A stretch of 64,000 bases of DNA from positions 1-64,000 of the forward strand of contig NZ_QWGG01000007.1 in assembly GCF_003730195.1 (NCBI RefSeq). The letters are read 5' to 3'. This document shows, piece by piece, positions 1 through 10,185 of the stretch. Position numbers and translations under genes: made by a program. Source of the DNA: Halosimplex salinum. Lineage in GTDB: Archaea > Halobacteriota > Halobacteria > Halobacteriales > Haloarculaceae. A model generated the notes under the pieces. The model was not told the origin of the DNA, did no database searches, and worked only from the letters and a program-made list of their open reading frames with translations. Numbering within the stretch: the stretch's first letter is position 1; each line of letters starts with the position of its first letter.

Positions 1-126
1 CCGCGTCCACGCACGAACAGAAGTGTTCCTTGCGTTGTGTCTGCGGCTCGTCGTTGCAATCACCAACTTCGAACGAGGAAACGATCCGGGCTGTGAGAAG
101 CTATGAGATGGATTCTATGACACGCT

Positions 127-3100
127 CTAGAAGGTAAAGTAAATGCTCGTGTCATTGATTTCTCCTGCGGGGACTTGCTCACGGTCGAACATCTCATCAA
201 CAGCGTCGTCGGAGTCCACGAAGTCAACGAGGTGGTTGCGGAGTTCCTGCAAAAAGACGTGGCTCAAGACTTCCTCTTGGTCGTGACCGGAGATGCATTC
301 CCCGGTGTGCAGGTTTTCGACGCAGCCGTCGACATCCGGAGAGAAAAACAGTGACTCGACACGCGACAGCTCATCCAGATCGACGTTGAGTGCGTCAACG
401 CGTCCTTCGGGAAACGCGTTGACGCCATCAAGTTGCGCATCGGCCACGGTGTGCTTCACAGTATAAGCGTCGCGGAGCGCGATGGTTTCCTCATCGCTGA
501 GCTGGGCAGCCCGGTCACACGTCGACAATACCTCTTGCACCACTTCGTCCCTGATCTCAGGGAAGACTAGGTCAAGCTGCTCCTCAAGATAGGTGTCGAC
601 ACAGCGTTTGACAGCGTCATCATCGACATTGCGCTCGGGCAGGTCATCGACGAAGTCAGGGTCGGCCCAGAGTTGTTCGTTGATGACCTGCGTGTTGTAG
701 GTGATGCGGACAAGTGATTCAAGGAGCGTGCCGGGGTCGTTCTCCAGTTCATCGTAGACGAGATCGACGATACCCTGTCCCCCTTCCGTCCGCTCGAAGA
801 TGAAGACGATGCCTTCCTCGGGATCCAGGCCGTAGAACAGCATGGACGGGTTGACACCGCCGACGTCCGCAACTAAGTGAAGGAAGAAGTGGGCGGCTGT
901 ATGATATGCTAATTCGTCGATCGGGACTTCGTCCAGGTTCTTGTACCGGGCGACATCAGCGATGAGGTCCTCGTTGTCCTCAACGTAGGCGACGAAGTCG
1001 GTGAGATCGTAGATGAGGCCGCGTGTCTTCAGATCGAAGCCGAGCGGTGTCTCCGGGCTGTCGATTTCACGTTGGATAGGGTCGTCTCCGGTAAACTGGA
1101 TACCCAGATCGCCCATCGGCCGGGCGGGAGTGATGTCCAGAGAGACTCCTTCCAACGTGACTTGCCCGCGGATCTCGGCGAGCGCGAGACTACCGGTTGT
1201 GTCCTCTACGTCAGTGTCGCGGGCGACGGTCCGGACCTGGGGTTCGGCATGGACTTTGCCCCACGCTATCTCGTTGTGTCGGATGCACCGTTGATCGTCA
1301 AGCAAGGTCAGGCACTGCGGGCAGTAGGCCACGATGTTGAGCGCGCGTTGTCCGGTGACATCAGGGATCTCTGAGAGCTGGATGGAGTCCGGGATCAGCA
1401 TTCCGTTCCGCCGGTCTCCGGGGATGTCGCTGAAGTCGAACTGGACCTCGTTGCCCGTTGGCTGTTCCCCGTAGCTTTCGACTTCAGTCGGTGGGAGGAA
1501 GAGATGGAGGCTAGAAGATTCGTTTTGGAATTCACTGCGGTACGGTGCGTGGGAGTGGACGAGGCTGTCGATGGTTTCCTCGTTATCGTCGAACCCGTTA
1601 GGGCCGATCACAGTGAAGAACTGGCCGCTGCTGCCGAAGTACGATGGCGGCACGTACCAGATCTCGTCGTTGTAGGTGCGGTCGGTGACCTGGAGATAGC
1701 GGTGGAGGTAGTAGGCCGCACGGAGCAAGTGCTTCACGTAGTGGAGACTCATATGTGGCCGGTTCACCCGGCTGTCAGGGTCTCGTTCGAGGTCGCGGTA
1801 TTCTCCGAGCTGGTCAAGGACGCGACGGAGGTAATAAATCTGGTATCGTTCGTCGATGTTCTCCTCGAGCCGGCCGTCACCGGCGATCGAGCTTAGGATG
1901 TCGACGGCATCACTGAGATCGTTTATTCGGTCGAGGGAGACATCTTCAGGGCGGTCATCGATGTGGATGTTGATCTGGGCGCGGAGTCCGGTGAGATCGC
2001 CGACTGCCGAAATGATCCTGCCGAAGAGCTGTTCATACTGTTCGACACGTTCGGTCTCAGCACCGCGGTAGCCGTCACGGGTCTCCTCACGTAGCTCCGC
2101 GAACTCGTCGCGGAGTTCGTCAAGGTCATCATCGAGGTCGGAGGCGTCGCTGCTGTCAATGTGGCCCTGGTACTGGTCGGCAATGTCGACGTAGTGGCTG
2201 ATAACTTCGAGGGTCCGTTGCCGGACTTCGTCGACGTACTGCTCGAAGGCGTTGTCGCTACGGGTAATTTCACCGCTCTCAATGTTGATCAGGTCATTGA
2301 CTTCCGCGAACTCCTCTTCCAGCTCGCATTCGCGTTCGTTGAGTATGTCGCGGACGGATTCGATCCCTGCCTCCGTAGTCAACGGTTCGACGGTGTCGTC
2401 GATGTCGAATTCGGCAAGGAGGAAGTCGCTGGGATTGAGCAGTAACTGGTAGAACTCTTGGTACTGCCTGTCCTGGGTGAGGAACTCCTCAAGGAATGTT
2501 TCTTCTTCGCCGCGGCGGATGCGGCGGTTCTCGATGTCGCTCGCCCGAGTATAGTAGGTGTTGAGGGTGGTGTGGATCCACTCGATGACGTCGTTGTCGG
2601 GCTTGAGCGGGGTGCGGAGCTCGGAGCTGAGGAAGCGGTCCGCCCGGTAGAACATGTTGGCGTCGTTCGTCAGGTTAGACAGGAAGACGAAGATGTGGGC
2701 GTCCATACCTTCCTCCCGAGCGGCGCGGCCGGTGCGCTGGACGAAAGAGGACAGGTTCTGCGGAGTTCGGTACTGAGTGACATGCTTGATCTCGCCGATG
2801 TCAATCCCGACTTCAAGGAACGAGGTAGAGAGGAAGATATCGCTTTCAGCGGCATCCTCCGCGTCGAACCCTATCTCGGAGTAGACGGAGAGGAAATCGA
2901 GGGGTCGGTTCTCGATAAAATCGTAGTCCATGGCATCAGCGATGTCGGCCCAGTCTGCTTCCGGATTCGCCGGTTGCTGGCCGCGCGGCGACCGATCGGT
3001 ATGGTGGTGCCACAAGGGGGGTTCGTCTTGGTTGTCGTCGCCGCGTTCGGCGTCGTCGAGCTGGGCTTTCTTCTGGTTGACCTGACTGATACTGTCGATG

Positions 3101-4296
3101 AACGACAGAGCTTTGCCCTCGTTGCCGTCGGTATCGCGGAGGAGGCTGTGGCCGATCAACAGCAGTTGCTGGATCATCATGGAGGAGGCACCCGGTCCGT
3201 CCTCCGGTGATAACAGGAAGTAGTAATGCTCCTTGTCGTCGTGGTCTTGTTTGAGGTCGGATTCAGGGACGTCGACCGTGGCTAAATGATCGGAGGGGAA
3301 GTTGAACAGCTTTCGTATGAACCGGTCGGCGTTGTCGATCGTGGCACTCGCCCCGATCCAGAGCAGGGGTTGGTCCGTGATGTCGTTAATGTTGTCGATG
3401 ATCTTGGCAGCATGTGCGCCACGCAGCCGGGTGTAGAGGTGGACCTCGTCCAAGACAAACGTGTCTACGTCGTCGATGATGTTGTAGTTCGGCTTGAGTG
3501 CAAAGAGCTCCAACGATTCCAGCGTGGTCAGCAGGATGTCCGGGGTTTCCCCATCCTTGATACGCTGGCGGCTCAAGACGAGTTCGTTGTTGGTGAAGTT
3601 GTGAGTGTCGTCTGCCTCACAGCGAATGGTGTAGGAGTCCGAACTCCCATCATAGGTAAACGCGTTCGTCGTGTTTTCATCGCCGCACCAGCAGTGCGCC
3701 AATTGGAACGTTTCCCGTCCGTTCTCGGATTCGAAGTAATCATCGCGGACATCGCCCACGCTGTAGGGCATACCCCCCATGTAGACACCGACGGAGAGTG
3801 GTGCCTGCTCGCCGGCAGACCGCATGGAGTTGACGTGCTTCAGGATCCGGCCGAGCTGGTCTTGGAGGAGTGCTCGCCGCGGATAGACGATGACCGTGGT
3901 ATCTTGCTCACCGTCCCGCAACTGTTGGTACAGCGGGCCGAGAAATGCCTCCGTTTTCCCGAACCCGGTCGGAGCCGACAGGATAGCGGCATGGGGCTGT
4001 CCTATGTCGTGGCGTCGCTGGTGGAAGTCGTTGATCAGCTGCCAGCTATCAACCTGGAAGTCGAGCGGGTCGAAGTCGAAAATATCGAGGATGTCGTCAA
4101 CGAACGGGTCGGCGCCGTCGTACGGGGTGGACAGCCGCCGTTTCTGCTCTTCGCTGGTGTATTTGACTGCGTCGGTCACCGGATCGCCGTTGTGGTCGGT
4201 GCCGAGCAGCTGGCGATTAAACAGCATTCCGCGGACCAGAGGTCGGACCTCTGTTGGGACCCGGTTCGGGTTCGTTGTGTGGTCGCTATATTGCAT
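127..4296 (-). CDS. Giant DEAD/DEAH-type helicase with DUF1998-like C-terminus
   Basis: A 1389-residue superfamily 2 helicase. Walker A APTGFGKT lies at about residues 108-115, the DEVH Walker B box near 280, and motif VI (FVQRTGRAAR) near 520. A long acidic, helical middle region follows, then a Cys/His cluster (CPQC...C..H) near residue 993 and a late segment containing GGQGIVDLVYDEL that recalls DUF1998/MrfA-type helicases. The gene diverges from the 1580-residue helicase operon across 212 bp, so the two could be co-controlled. Size and context fit the helicase components (DpdJ/DpdF-like) of bacterial 7-deazaguanine DNA systems, or the DrmA/DrmB style of DISARM. The helicase call is firm; the family name is inference. 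Confidence 0.85.
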   Translation of the reverse strand: MQYSDHTTNPNRVPTEVRPLVRGMLFNRQLLGTDHNGDPVTDAVKYTSEEQKRRLSTPYDGADPFVDDILDIFDFDPLDFQVDSWQLINDFHQRRHDIGQPHAAILSAPTGFGKTEAFLGPLYQQLRDGEQDTTVIVYPRRALLQDQLGRILKHVNSMRSAGEQAPLSVGVYMGGMPYSVGDVRDDYFESENGRETFQLAHCWCGDENTTNAFTYDGSSDSYTIRCEADDTHNFTNNELVLSRQRIKDGETPDILLTTLESLELFALKPNYNIIDDVDTFVLDEVHLYTRLRGAHAAKIIDNINDITDQPLLWIGASATIDNADRFIRKLFNFPSDHLATVDVPESDLKQDHDDKEHYYFLLSPEDGPGASSMMIQQLLLIGHSLLRDTDGNEGKALSFIDSISQVNQKKAQLDDAERGDDNQDEPPLWHHHTDRSPRGQQPANPEADWADIADAMDYDFIENRPLDFLSVYSEIGFDAEDAAESDIFLSTSFLEVGIDIGEIKHVTQYRTPQNLSSFVQRTGRAAREEGMDAHIFVFLSNLTNDANMFYRADRFLSSELRTPLKPDNDVIEWIHTTLNTYYTRASDIENRRIRRGEEETFLEEFLTQDRQYQEFYQLLLNPSDFLLAEFDIDDTVEPLTTEAGIESVRDILNERECELEEEFAEVNDLINIESGEITRSDNAFEQYVDEVRQRTLEVISHYVDIADQYQGHIDSSDASDLDDDLDELRDEFAELREETRDGYRGAETERVEQYEQLFGRIISAVGDLTGLRAQINIHIDDRPEDVSLDRINDLSDAVDILSSIAGDGRLEENIDERYQIYYLRRVLDQLGEYRDLERDPDSRVNRPHMSLHYVKHLLRAAYYLHRYLQVTDRTYNDEIWYVPPSYFGSSGQFFTVIGPNGFDDNEETIDSLVHSHAPYRSEFQNESSSLHLFLPPTEVESYGEQPTGNEVQFDFSDIPGDRRNGMLIPDSIQLSEIPDVTGQRALNIVAYCPQCLTLLDDQRCIRHNEIAWGKVHAEPQVRTVARDTDVEDTTGSLALAEIRGQVTLEGVSLDITPARPMGDLGIQFTGDDPIQREIDSPETPLGFDLKTRGLIYDLTDFVAYVEDNEDLIADVARYKNLDEVPIDELAYHTAAHFFLHLVADVGGVNPSMLFYGLDPEEGIVFIFERTEGGQGIVDLVYDELENDPGTLLESLVRITYNTQVINEQLWADPDFVDDLPERNVDDDAVKRCVDTYLEEQLDLVFPEIRDEVVQEVLSTCDRAAQLSDEETIALRDAYTVKHTVADAQLDGVNAFPEGRVDALNVDLDELSRVESLFFSPDVDGCVENLHTGECISGHDQEEVLSHVFLQELRNHLVDFVDSDDAVDEMFDREQVPAGEINDTSIYFTF

Positions 4297-4508
4297 TAGT
4301 GGCGAAGTTGACGATCCGCCAGACAGTCAGAGATCGTGTCATCGATACGTATGCTGAACTGATACAGTGGTCTAATTGAATAACTTTCCTCTTGATCGAG
4401 CGCTCATTGCCCATCGAACAATAGACGTCACTGAAAATGATGAGTCTGTATCGGAGAGGTGACGCAAAGGCTTAGTGAGGGGTATCCGTCCCCACTGTCA
4501 TACGGCCA
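4297..4508. promoter_or_regulatory. Divergent intergenic region between two giant helicase genes
   Basis: This 212-bp AT-richer stretch separates two head-to-head helicase genes and must carry promoters for both. Candidate AT-rich boxes (for example around 4374-4386) are visible, but I cannot assign a TATA box with certainty. No ORF is apparent here. Confidence 0.5.
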
Positions 4509-7500
4509 ATGCCATCTCCGCTCGACGCATTTACAGCCGCCACGGATCGCGCCTCCGAGATCACGTGGTGGAATCGGAAACTTACCAAGCTCAACCGTAT
4601 TTCAGGCGTTACCAACGCTCCTTCTTTTGTCTCCAACGAACTGGTGGACACCAAAGGCCCGTATCTCGAATTTGTCTCACCACCGGCCACAACGACACGA
4701 CCCGCCACCGAGTTACTGGACCAGTACGACTACGATGACCGGGTTGTCGACGCGATCGTCGACGAACTGTTCGGCGGCGACCAGGCCGGCTCACTCTACC
4801 AGCATCAGGCAGAAACGATTGAGGCCATCGAGACGGACTCCGACGACAACATCTTGGCTGTGCCGACGGCGACTGGGAAAACAGAGTCGTTCTTCTTCCC
4901 TTTACTCAATGACTGTGTGTCGACGAACGAAGACGGATTGAAAGCCATCATCAACTACCCGATGAAGACGCTGGGTGTCGACCAGCTCAATCGGTTTCTC
5001 CGCTACATCGACACAGTAAATCAGGAACTGCCGCGCGAGGACCGCGTCACCATCGGGATCTGGGATCGAGATACGCCAGCAGCAGTCGGGCCACGTGACT
5101 TTGACCTTGAAATAGGCGCTAACATCCGCGGTCTAGAGTGTCCCCGTACACAAGATGATCTACGGGTAACTACTGATGGAACACCGGGCAGTGAGAGTTG
5201 GACCTACCCATGGCTCAAGATCACCCGAGAGCAGATTCGGGACGGGGTCGACATCCTCCTGACGAACCCGGAGGCCCTTGATTATATGTTCGTCAGTGAT
5301 AATGAGCATACCCGTGATATTTTGGGACAAGGGCCGGAGAAAAGCCCGGTCCAACACGTGGTCTTTGACGAAGCGCACGTTTGGAGCGGAATCTCTGGGT
5401 CCAGTATCGGGTTGCTCATTCGCCGCCTCAAACAGTTCTACGCAGCGCACGACCCGCAAGTCACGCTCGTCTCAGCCACCATCGAGAATCCCAGCGACTT
5501 GGCCTCTGTCCTGACCGGGACGAATCAAGACGAGGTCAACGAGATCGGGTTCACTGCCCGCGACTTCCCGGTCACCGGTACGACTGATTTCGACCGGTTT
5601 GCGGAGTGCTCACTCCGCGACATCGTTGAAACACTCGTCCTCACCGAACGCCACGCCGTCGACCGGGAGACGTTCTGTGACAGCTATCCCCAGTTGACCG
5701 GTGCAGTCACCACATTGGAGGAGATCGGACTCTTGGCAGGACCAGACCCCTTGAATGTACCGGACCAGCACCGAGACTGGGTATTCGCCCCCATCGCTGA
5801 CAGCATCGATACTGAACAGGAAGCCGATACAGCGAAAGCTATCCAGAACGGTGGGACAGCGCTCGGGATAGCAGCCGAAGAACTGGATATCTTGACGGAA
5901 CAGGTGGTGGAGCACGGTGATATCGGCGGCAGATGGTTCCAGTTTATCCGTGATACGGTTCCGGAAGTCGCGACTCTGGCATCGTGGTTCATGGACGAGT
6001 CGACCACCGAGGTTGAGTTCGAGCACTACGCTGACCTCGTGAACCGACTAGAGGAAGCAGGTGCGTCGAACCCGGATGAAACGGTGTCGGCCCTGCTTGC
6101 TCTAGGACGAGCAGCCGGGATGGTGACGGCGAAGTACCACATGTTCGCCAAACCGCCGCGGAAGATCTACTGGTGCCAGACATGCGAGGAAGTGATCCGT
6201 GGCCGGTCTTGTCCCGAGGGCCACCAGACACGGGAACTCCGGTTCTGCCGGACCTGCCATCACCCGTTCGTCGAAGTCGACACCGAAAACGAAAACGAGG
6301 ACGAAGATGAGGAGGTGTTCCAACCGGTCTACGGCGGCGGAACGGACGGTCCATGCCCTGGCTGTTCGACGTCGCGGCTCCGGTTGACTGATATCACGGT
6401 GCCGACGCCGACCCTGCTTTCGTTCATGTTGACGTCGCTGTGCCGGTCGATGCCGTCCGAGAAGACGTTGGTCTTCTCTGATTCACGGTCGACAGCCGAA
6501 TCGGTCAGCAACGAGATCATCGGAACGGAATACGGGCTGACCGCTGAGACGCTGTACGTGAAACAGTTGATCGAGGAAGGTGGCCAAGCCGAGGTTCGGT
6601 CACTGTTTTATCCAGTAGTGGAAACCTTGCGTGAGCAGTATTGGCAGCCACTGCAACAGAACACACCGGATCGGGAAACGGACGCGAACGACATTCTCGT
6701 CGAGCTATGGAACGAAATTGAGCCGAACGCACGGCTGTCTGAGTGTCAACATCTCCGCGAAGCAGCGCTTGTTACCCCCGCATGGGTCTACACTTGTCCC
6801 AACCCGAAGACCGCGGCGATAGGCCACGAGGTGTTCAATCTCTTTGTCACCCGGTTCCCGCCTCAGTTCCAGAAACACGGGATTCAGTTCAAGGGGTATA
6901 CCCGAGAACGGCTGGTCAACAAGCTTGAATCCGAGACACGGTTCACCGAACAGGAACTCAGTGAGGTTGTCGATGATGTGCTGCAGGGCTTGTTGGACAG
7001 CGGTGTCCTTGAATTCAAGACCTGGGATGATGTCCGTAGCACAATCCTCAACGCGGGCAAAGACGAAGCAACTGAGGACGACGTCTTCGAGTATATCGAA
7101 GACCAGATCGAACATCTGGAAGCACGCGACGGATACGGTGATGTCGGCGGTGGCATCTTCGTTGTGCAAAACTACGCGAGTGAAAGCGACCTCCAACTGG
7201 TCCCCCGAGTGACGTTCTGCGACGACTGTTATACGGCGTCCCCTGTCCCCCGTGATGGTGACAGCCTTGACCACTGCCCGACTTGCGGCAATACGGTTGA
7301 CGTCCACCAACGATTCCGTGTCGAAGACGACGGTTCGTTGACCCTCCTCGGCTGGGCAGACATCGAGAGTGACTGGGAGTACCCGGTCGACCACTGGGGT
7401 CACGACCTCCTGTCACCCCTCATCCCGAGTGAAGGGACGCCAGTGTCGCGCGACGAGGTCGAGGCACTGGAGCTGGACTTCATCACGGTCGGGATCCACA

Positions 7501-9251
7501 AAGGGGATGTTCCACCGACACTGCGGAGCGCTATCGAGGAGGGGTTCCGCAAATCGGATCCAGATGTCAACATCGTTAGCGCGACTCCGACGATGGAACT
7601 CGGTGTGGACATTGGTGCCCTGGATTCAGTGGCACAGGTCGGGATACCGCCAACCTTGACCAACTACGTACAGCGCAGTGGCCGCACCGGGCGGACACGC
7701 GGCAGCGAATCTTTGGTGGCCACCACGGTACGCGGGACCCATCCTGTCGACGCACACTACTACGATGATCTGGATCGGTTCTTCGGCAGCTTCGATCCTG
7801 TCCGTGTTCCGGAACCGTTCGACTTCGACGAGATTCTGGCTGGCCATGTCGTGACCGAAGTCGTTGGCTATCTCGCTCGCAACCCGCAACCGGGCGACAC
7901 GTTCGAGGCGACCTATCGGGTTGATCAGTCGGTCGACTCGGTTGCTGCGTTCGCAGACCGGGTCGAAGCGAATCTTGATGAGCTACGCACCTTTGTCCGC
8001 GACGACATGGCAGACCAGTTGCGGGACCATATCGAGGGCGTGTTCAGGCAACGCGGCTTAGAGGTTTTCGACGAAATCTTCAGCGGTGCTGGGCCGGTGA
8101 GCTTTCGGCAACGGACACAGCAAACCTGTAGCCAACTCCGCAGCTTTAGTGGCAGTACCGATCTCGATGACATCCGTAACGGGAATGACCGATTGGATTT
8201 CTGGCTCAACCGACTGGGCTACCTAGCGAACTACCGAGAGTTCGGCCAACAATTCCCCGTCCAGTTCGAGGGCAGTAGTGAAAGCATCTCGTTCCAAGGC
8301 GATGGCCGCCTTTACGACTTCTACCCTGGTGAGGAGAACGAGCGCGGTGCAGTGATGACCTTGTACGGCTCAACCTATCTGGTATCGGACGTTGAGGGGA
8401 CGCAGGAACCGTTACAGACGGTGGCGATCTGTACAAACGACGACTGTACACGGCCGTTCGAAAGCTACCGGACAGCAGCGGAGCAGTGTCCGCACTGCGG
8501 CAGCCCTTTGGACATGATTTCGATTCACGGTGTTCAAGCAGTCAGTTGCCGGAAGGCCTACCAGTTTGAAGACCAGTTCAGCACATCGCCTATCATGACA
8601 ACTCACGTTGCTGGGCGCAGCGAGGCAGCGGCAAGCGACGAAGCCGTGGCATTCGGCCTCACCTGTGATATCGCGGTTGGCAGCTACGACGTGATCGACT
8701 TCATCCCGGCATTTGAGCGCCGCCATGCGATGGGATCCGGCAAAGATATCAAGCGGTCTGAGGCACGGATCCCTGATAGCGACACCGACGATGCTCGGCA
8801 TGCACCTGTGGGGAACCAATACGCGACACAGGGAATCACTCTCAGGTTTGAACAGGCGGAGATGGCTGATCGGCTTCCGGACACGGCGTTGGAGCAGGAA
8901 GGTGAGGCAGTGTGGCCCCAACTGTTCATTAGCCTAGAGCAAGCGCTGACAAAAGCAGTTGCCGTCGAGACGCAGAGTGACCAAGACGATTTCCGTGTGA
9001 AAGTGATGGCAACCGACGATGAGGTCTGTGTCTACATCGTCGATAACCGGCAGGGTGGCAACGGGATCGCGACACAGGTTGACCAGCACTTGGACGCTGT
9101 CGTCAACGAGGCTAAGAATGTTATCGACTGTGACGAGTGTAGCGGCTACTGTGAGAACTGCCTCTTAATCGACCGGACGCCGGCTACCTATCTCGACAAC
9201 GACTTGCTGAACAGGACAATATTGGCGAAGGCATTAGGACAGCCGGCATGA
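4509..9251 (+). CDS. Giant SF2 helicase with zinc motifs and DUF1998-type C-terminus
   Basis: A 1580-residue DEAD/DEAH helicase and first gene of a five-gene operon. Walker A PTATGKTE is at about residues 119-126, DEAH near 287 and motif VI YVQRSGRTGR near 1053. A zinc-ribbon insertion (CQTC...C and CRTC) lies near 560-585 and further CxxC pairs near 905-925 and 1320. The C-terminal CDECSGYCENC near 1540 is the four-Cys signature of DUF1998 helicases (MrfA, DrmB). The ATG at 4509 is preferred because the protein starts well before the helicase core. In bacterial Dpd clusters a comparable helicase (DpdJ) is part of the restriction arm. That role here is inferred from size, order and neighbours. 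Confidence 0.87.
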   Translation: MPSPLDAFTAATDRASEITWWNRKLTKLNRISGVTNAPSFVSNELVDTKGPYLEFVSPPATTTRPATELLDQYDYDDRVVDAIVDELFGGDQAGSLYQHQAETIEAIETDSDDNILAVPTATGKTESFFFPLLNDCVSTNEDGLKAIINYPMKTLGVDQLNRFLRYIDTVNQELPREDRVTIGIWDRDTPAAVGPRDFDLEIGANIRGLECPRTQDDLRVTTDGTPGSESWTYPWLKITREQIRDGVDILLTNPEALDYMFVSDNEHTRDILGQGPEKSPVQHVVFDEAHVWSGISGSSIGLLIRRLKQFYAAHDPQVTLVSATIENPSDLASVLTGTNQDEVNEIGFTARDFPVTGTTDFDRFAECSLRDIVETLVLTERHAVDRETFCDSYPQLTGAVTTLEEIGLLAGPDPLNVPDQHRDWVFAPIADSIDTEQEADTAKAIQNGGTALGIAAEELDILTEQVVEHGDIGGRWFQFIRDTVPEVATLASWFMDESTTEVEFEHYADLVNRLEEAGASNPDETVSALLALGRAAGMVTAKYHMFAKPPRKIYWCQTCEEVIRGRSCPEGHQTRELRFCRTCHHPFVEVDTENENEDEDEEVFQPVYGGGTDGPCPGCSTSRLRLTDITVPTPTLLSFMLTSLCRSMPSEKTLVFSDSRSTAESVSNEIIGTEYGLTAETLYVKQLIEEGGQAEVRSLFYPVVETLREQYWQPLQQNTPDRETDANDILVELWNEIEPNARLSECQHLREAALVTPAWVYTCPNPKTAAIGHEVFNLFVTRFPPQFQKHGIQFKGYTRERLVNKLESETRFTEQELSEVVDDVLQGLLDSGVLEFKTWDDVRSTILNAGKDEATEDDVFEYIEDQIEHLEARDGYGDVGGGIFVVQNYASESDLQLVPRVTFCDDCYTASPVPRDGDSLDHCPTCGNTVDVHQRFRVEDDGSLTLLGWADIESDWEYPVDHWGHDLLSPLIPSEGTPVSRDEVEALELDFITVGIHKGDVPPTLRSAIEEGFRKSDPDVNIVSATPTMELGVDIGALDSVAQVGIPPTLTNYVQRSGRTGRTRGSESLVATTVRGTHPVDAHYYDDLDRFFGSFDPVRVPEPFDFDEILAGHVVTEVVGYLARNPQPGDTFEATYRVDQSVDSVAAFADRVEANLDELRTFVRDDMADQLRDHIEGVFRQRGLEVFDEIFSGAGPVSFRQRTQQTCSQLRSFSGSTDLDDIRNGNDRLDFWLNRLGYLANYREFGQQFPVQFEGSSESISFQGDGRLYDFYPGEENERGAVMTLYGSTYLVSDVEGTQEPLQTVAICTNDDCTRPFESYRTAAEQCPHCGSPLDMISIHGVQAVSCRKAYQFEDQFSTSPIMTTHVAGRSEAAASDEAVAFGLTCDIAVGSYDVIDFIPAFERRHAMGSGKDIKRSEARIPDSDTDDARHAPVGNQYATQGITLRFEQAEMADRLPDTALEQEGEAVWPQLFISLEQALTKAVAVETQSDQDDFRVKVMATDDEVCVYIVDNRQGGNGIATQVDQHLDAVVNEAKNVIDCDECSGYCENCLLIDRTPATYLDNDLLNRTILAKALGQPA

Positions 9252-9288
9252 CTGTCTTCTCCCGACTACAGATGATGGGGCGAGATCG

Positions 9289-10185
9289 ATGAAGTGGCAG
9301 GCGCTCCAATCGTTCCTCTCTCAACAGGGCGTATTGTTCATCCACGACACGACCGAGCAACGGCCACAGTTCGGACTGCTCCGCTGTCTGCCCGCGCTCC
9401 ATCGCCTCGGTATAGCGGAGTTTACGTATCCGTGGCAGTGGCGGAAGCTGCGAAACGGTAACGGCCAGGGTCTGTTCCCCTACCAGTACACCTTGCTGCC
9501 GAACATCGAGTACGACGATCAAATGCTGGCAGCACTGACGACTCAATACTACGAGGATAAGACACAGCACTCGATCAGCAGCCTGATCAATCAGTGGCGG
9601 CACAGCGGAACGATGGTCGTCGTCGCCAACGAGAGACGATTTCAAACCCAGCAGGGGTTGCGTCCGCTCTACCACGAACCCTTCGCCATTGCACGGCGCC
9701 CCTATACTGATGTCTATGACGCGGTCCAGCAGTGGTACAACGACCAGGGCTTCGTTTTCAGACTGACCGACACACAGAATGTCTTCCTCCAAGACAACGC
9801 TATCTTGTACGAACTCGTCTCTGGTGAGACGGTAACCCAGACAACTGACCTCTTCGACGTGGTGAACGATGCGCCGTATCTCCCGCTCTACGACGTGATC
9901 GCCGCAGCGTTCCAAAGTGAGGACGGCCTCGGAACAAGCCCCAAGAAGGATGTTACGTTACAGGCATTTGCCGATTGGTTCCGTCGCCGTATCGAGTGGG
10001 AGCCTTCTGAAGCAGAGGCAGTTGTTCGTTCACTGAACGCCATGGTCTCGGAGAATATGCGGGCATTCGATCCGGCTGCTGTGGCTCAGGACGCAGCGAT
10101 GATCGACGCACGTCGTCAAGCCAATGACCTCGAATCGACACCTATCGGGCAGACTTACAAAGCGTGGCTACAACGGGACCCGTAA
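9289..10185 (+). CDS. Unknown protein in helicase/ATPase operon
   Basis: A 298-residue soluble protein that I cannot assign to a family. It is rich in aromatic residues and Gln, has no membrane segment, and shows no Walker, HKD or nuclease motif. In bacterial Dpd clusters a phospholipase-D-like protein (DpdK) is a common small partner, but the HKD motif needed for that call is absent. It starts 37 bp after the helicase gene, and its TAA overlaps the next ATG (TAATG at 10183-10187), so it is translated together with its neighbours and probably joins the same complex. Confidence 0.75.
   Translation: MKWQALQSFLSQQGVLFIHDTTEQRPQFGLLRCLPALHRLGIAEFTYPWQWRKLRNGNGQGLFPYQYTLLPNIEYDDQMLAALTTQYYEDKTQHSISSLINQWRHSGTMVVVANERRFQTQQGLRPLYHEPFAIARRPYTDVYDAVQQWYNDQGFVFRLTDTQNVFLQDNAILYELVSGETVTQTTDLFDVVNDAPYLPLYDVIAAAFQSEDGLGTSPKKDVTLQAFADWFRRRIEWEPSEAEAVVRSLNAMVSENMRAFDPAAVAQDAAMIDARRQANDLESTPIGQTYKAWLQRDP

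Noticed and set aside
1-9250. Many 60-330 residue frames opposite or inside the two giant helicases, including a 337-residue frame at 3286-4299
   Set aside because: They are antisense or out-of-frame shadows of well-supported helicase genes; their sequences show no motifs and carry the biased composition of reverse-complemented GC-rich codons.
9289-10185. DpdK-like phospholipase D nuclease
   Set aside because: No HxKxxxxD motif in the 298-residue protein.
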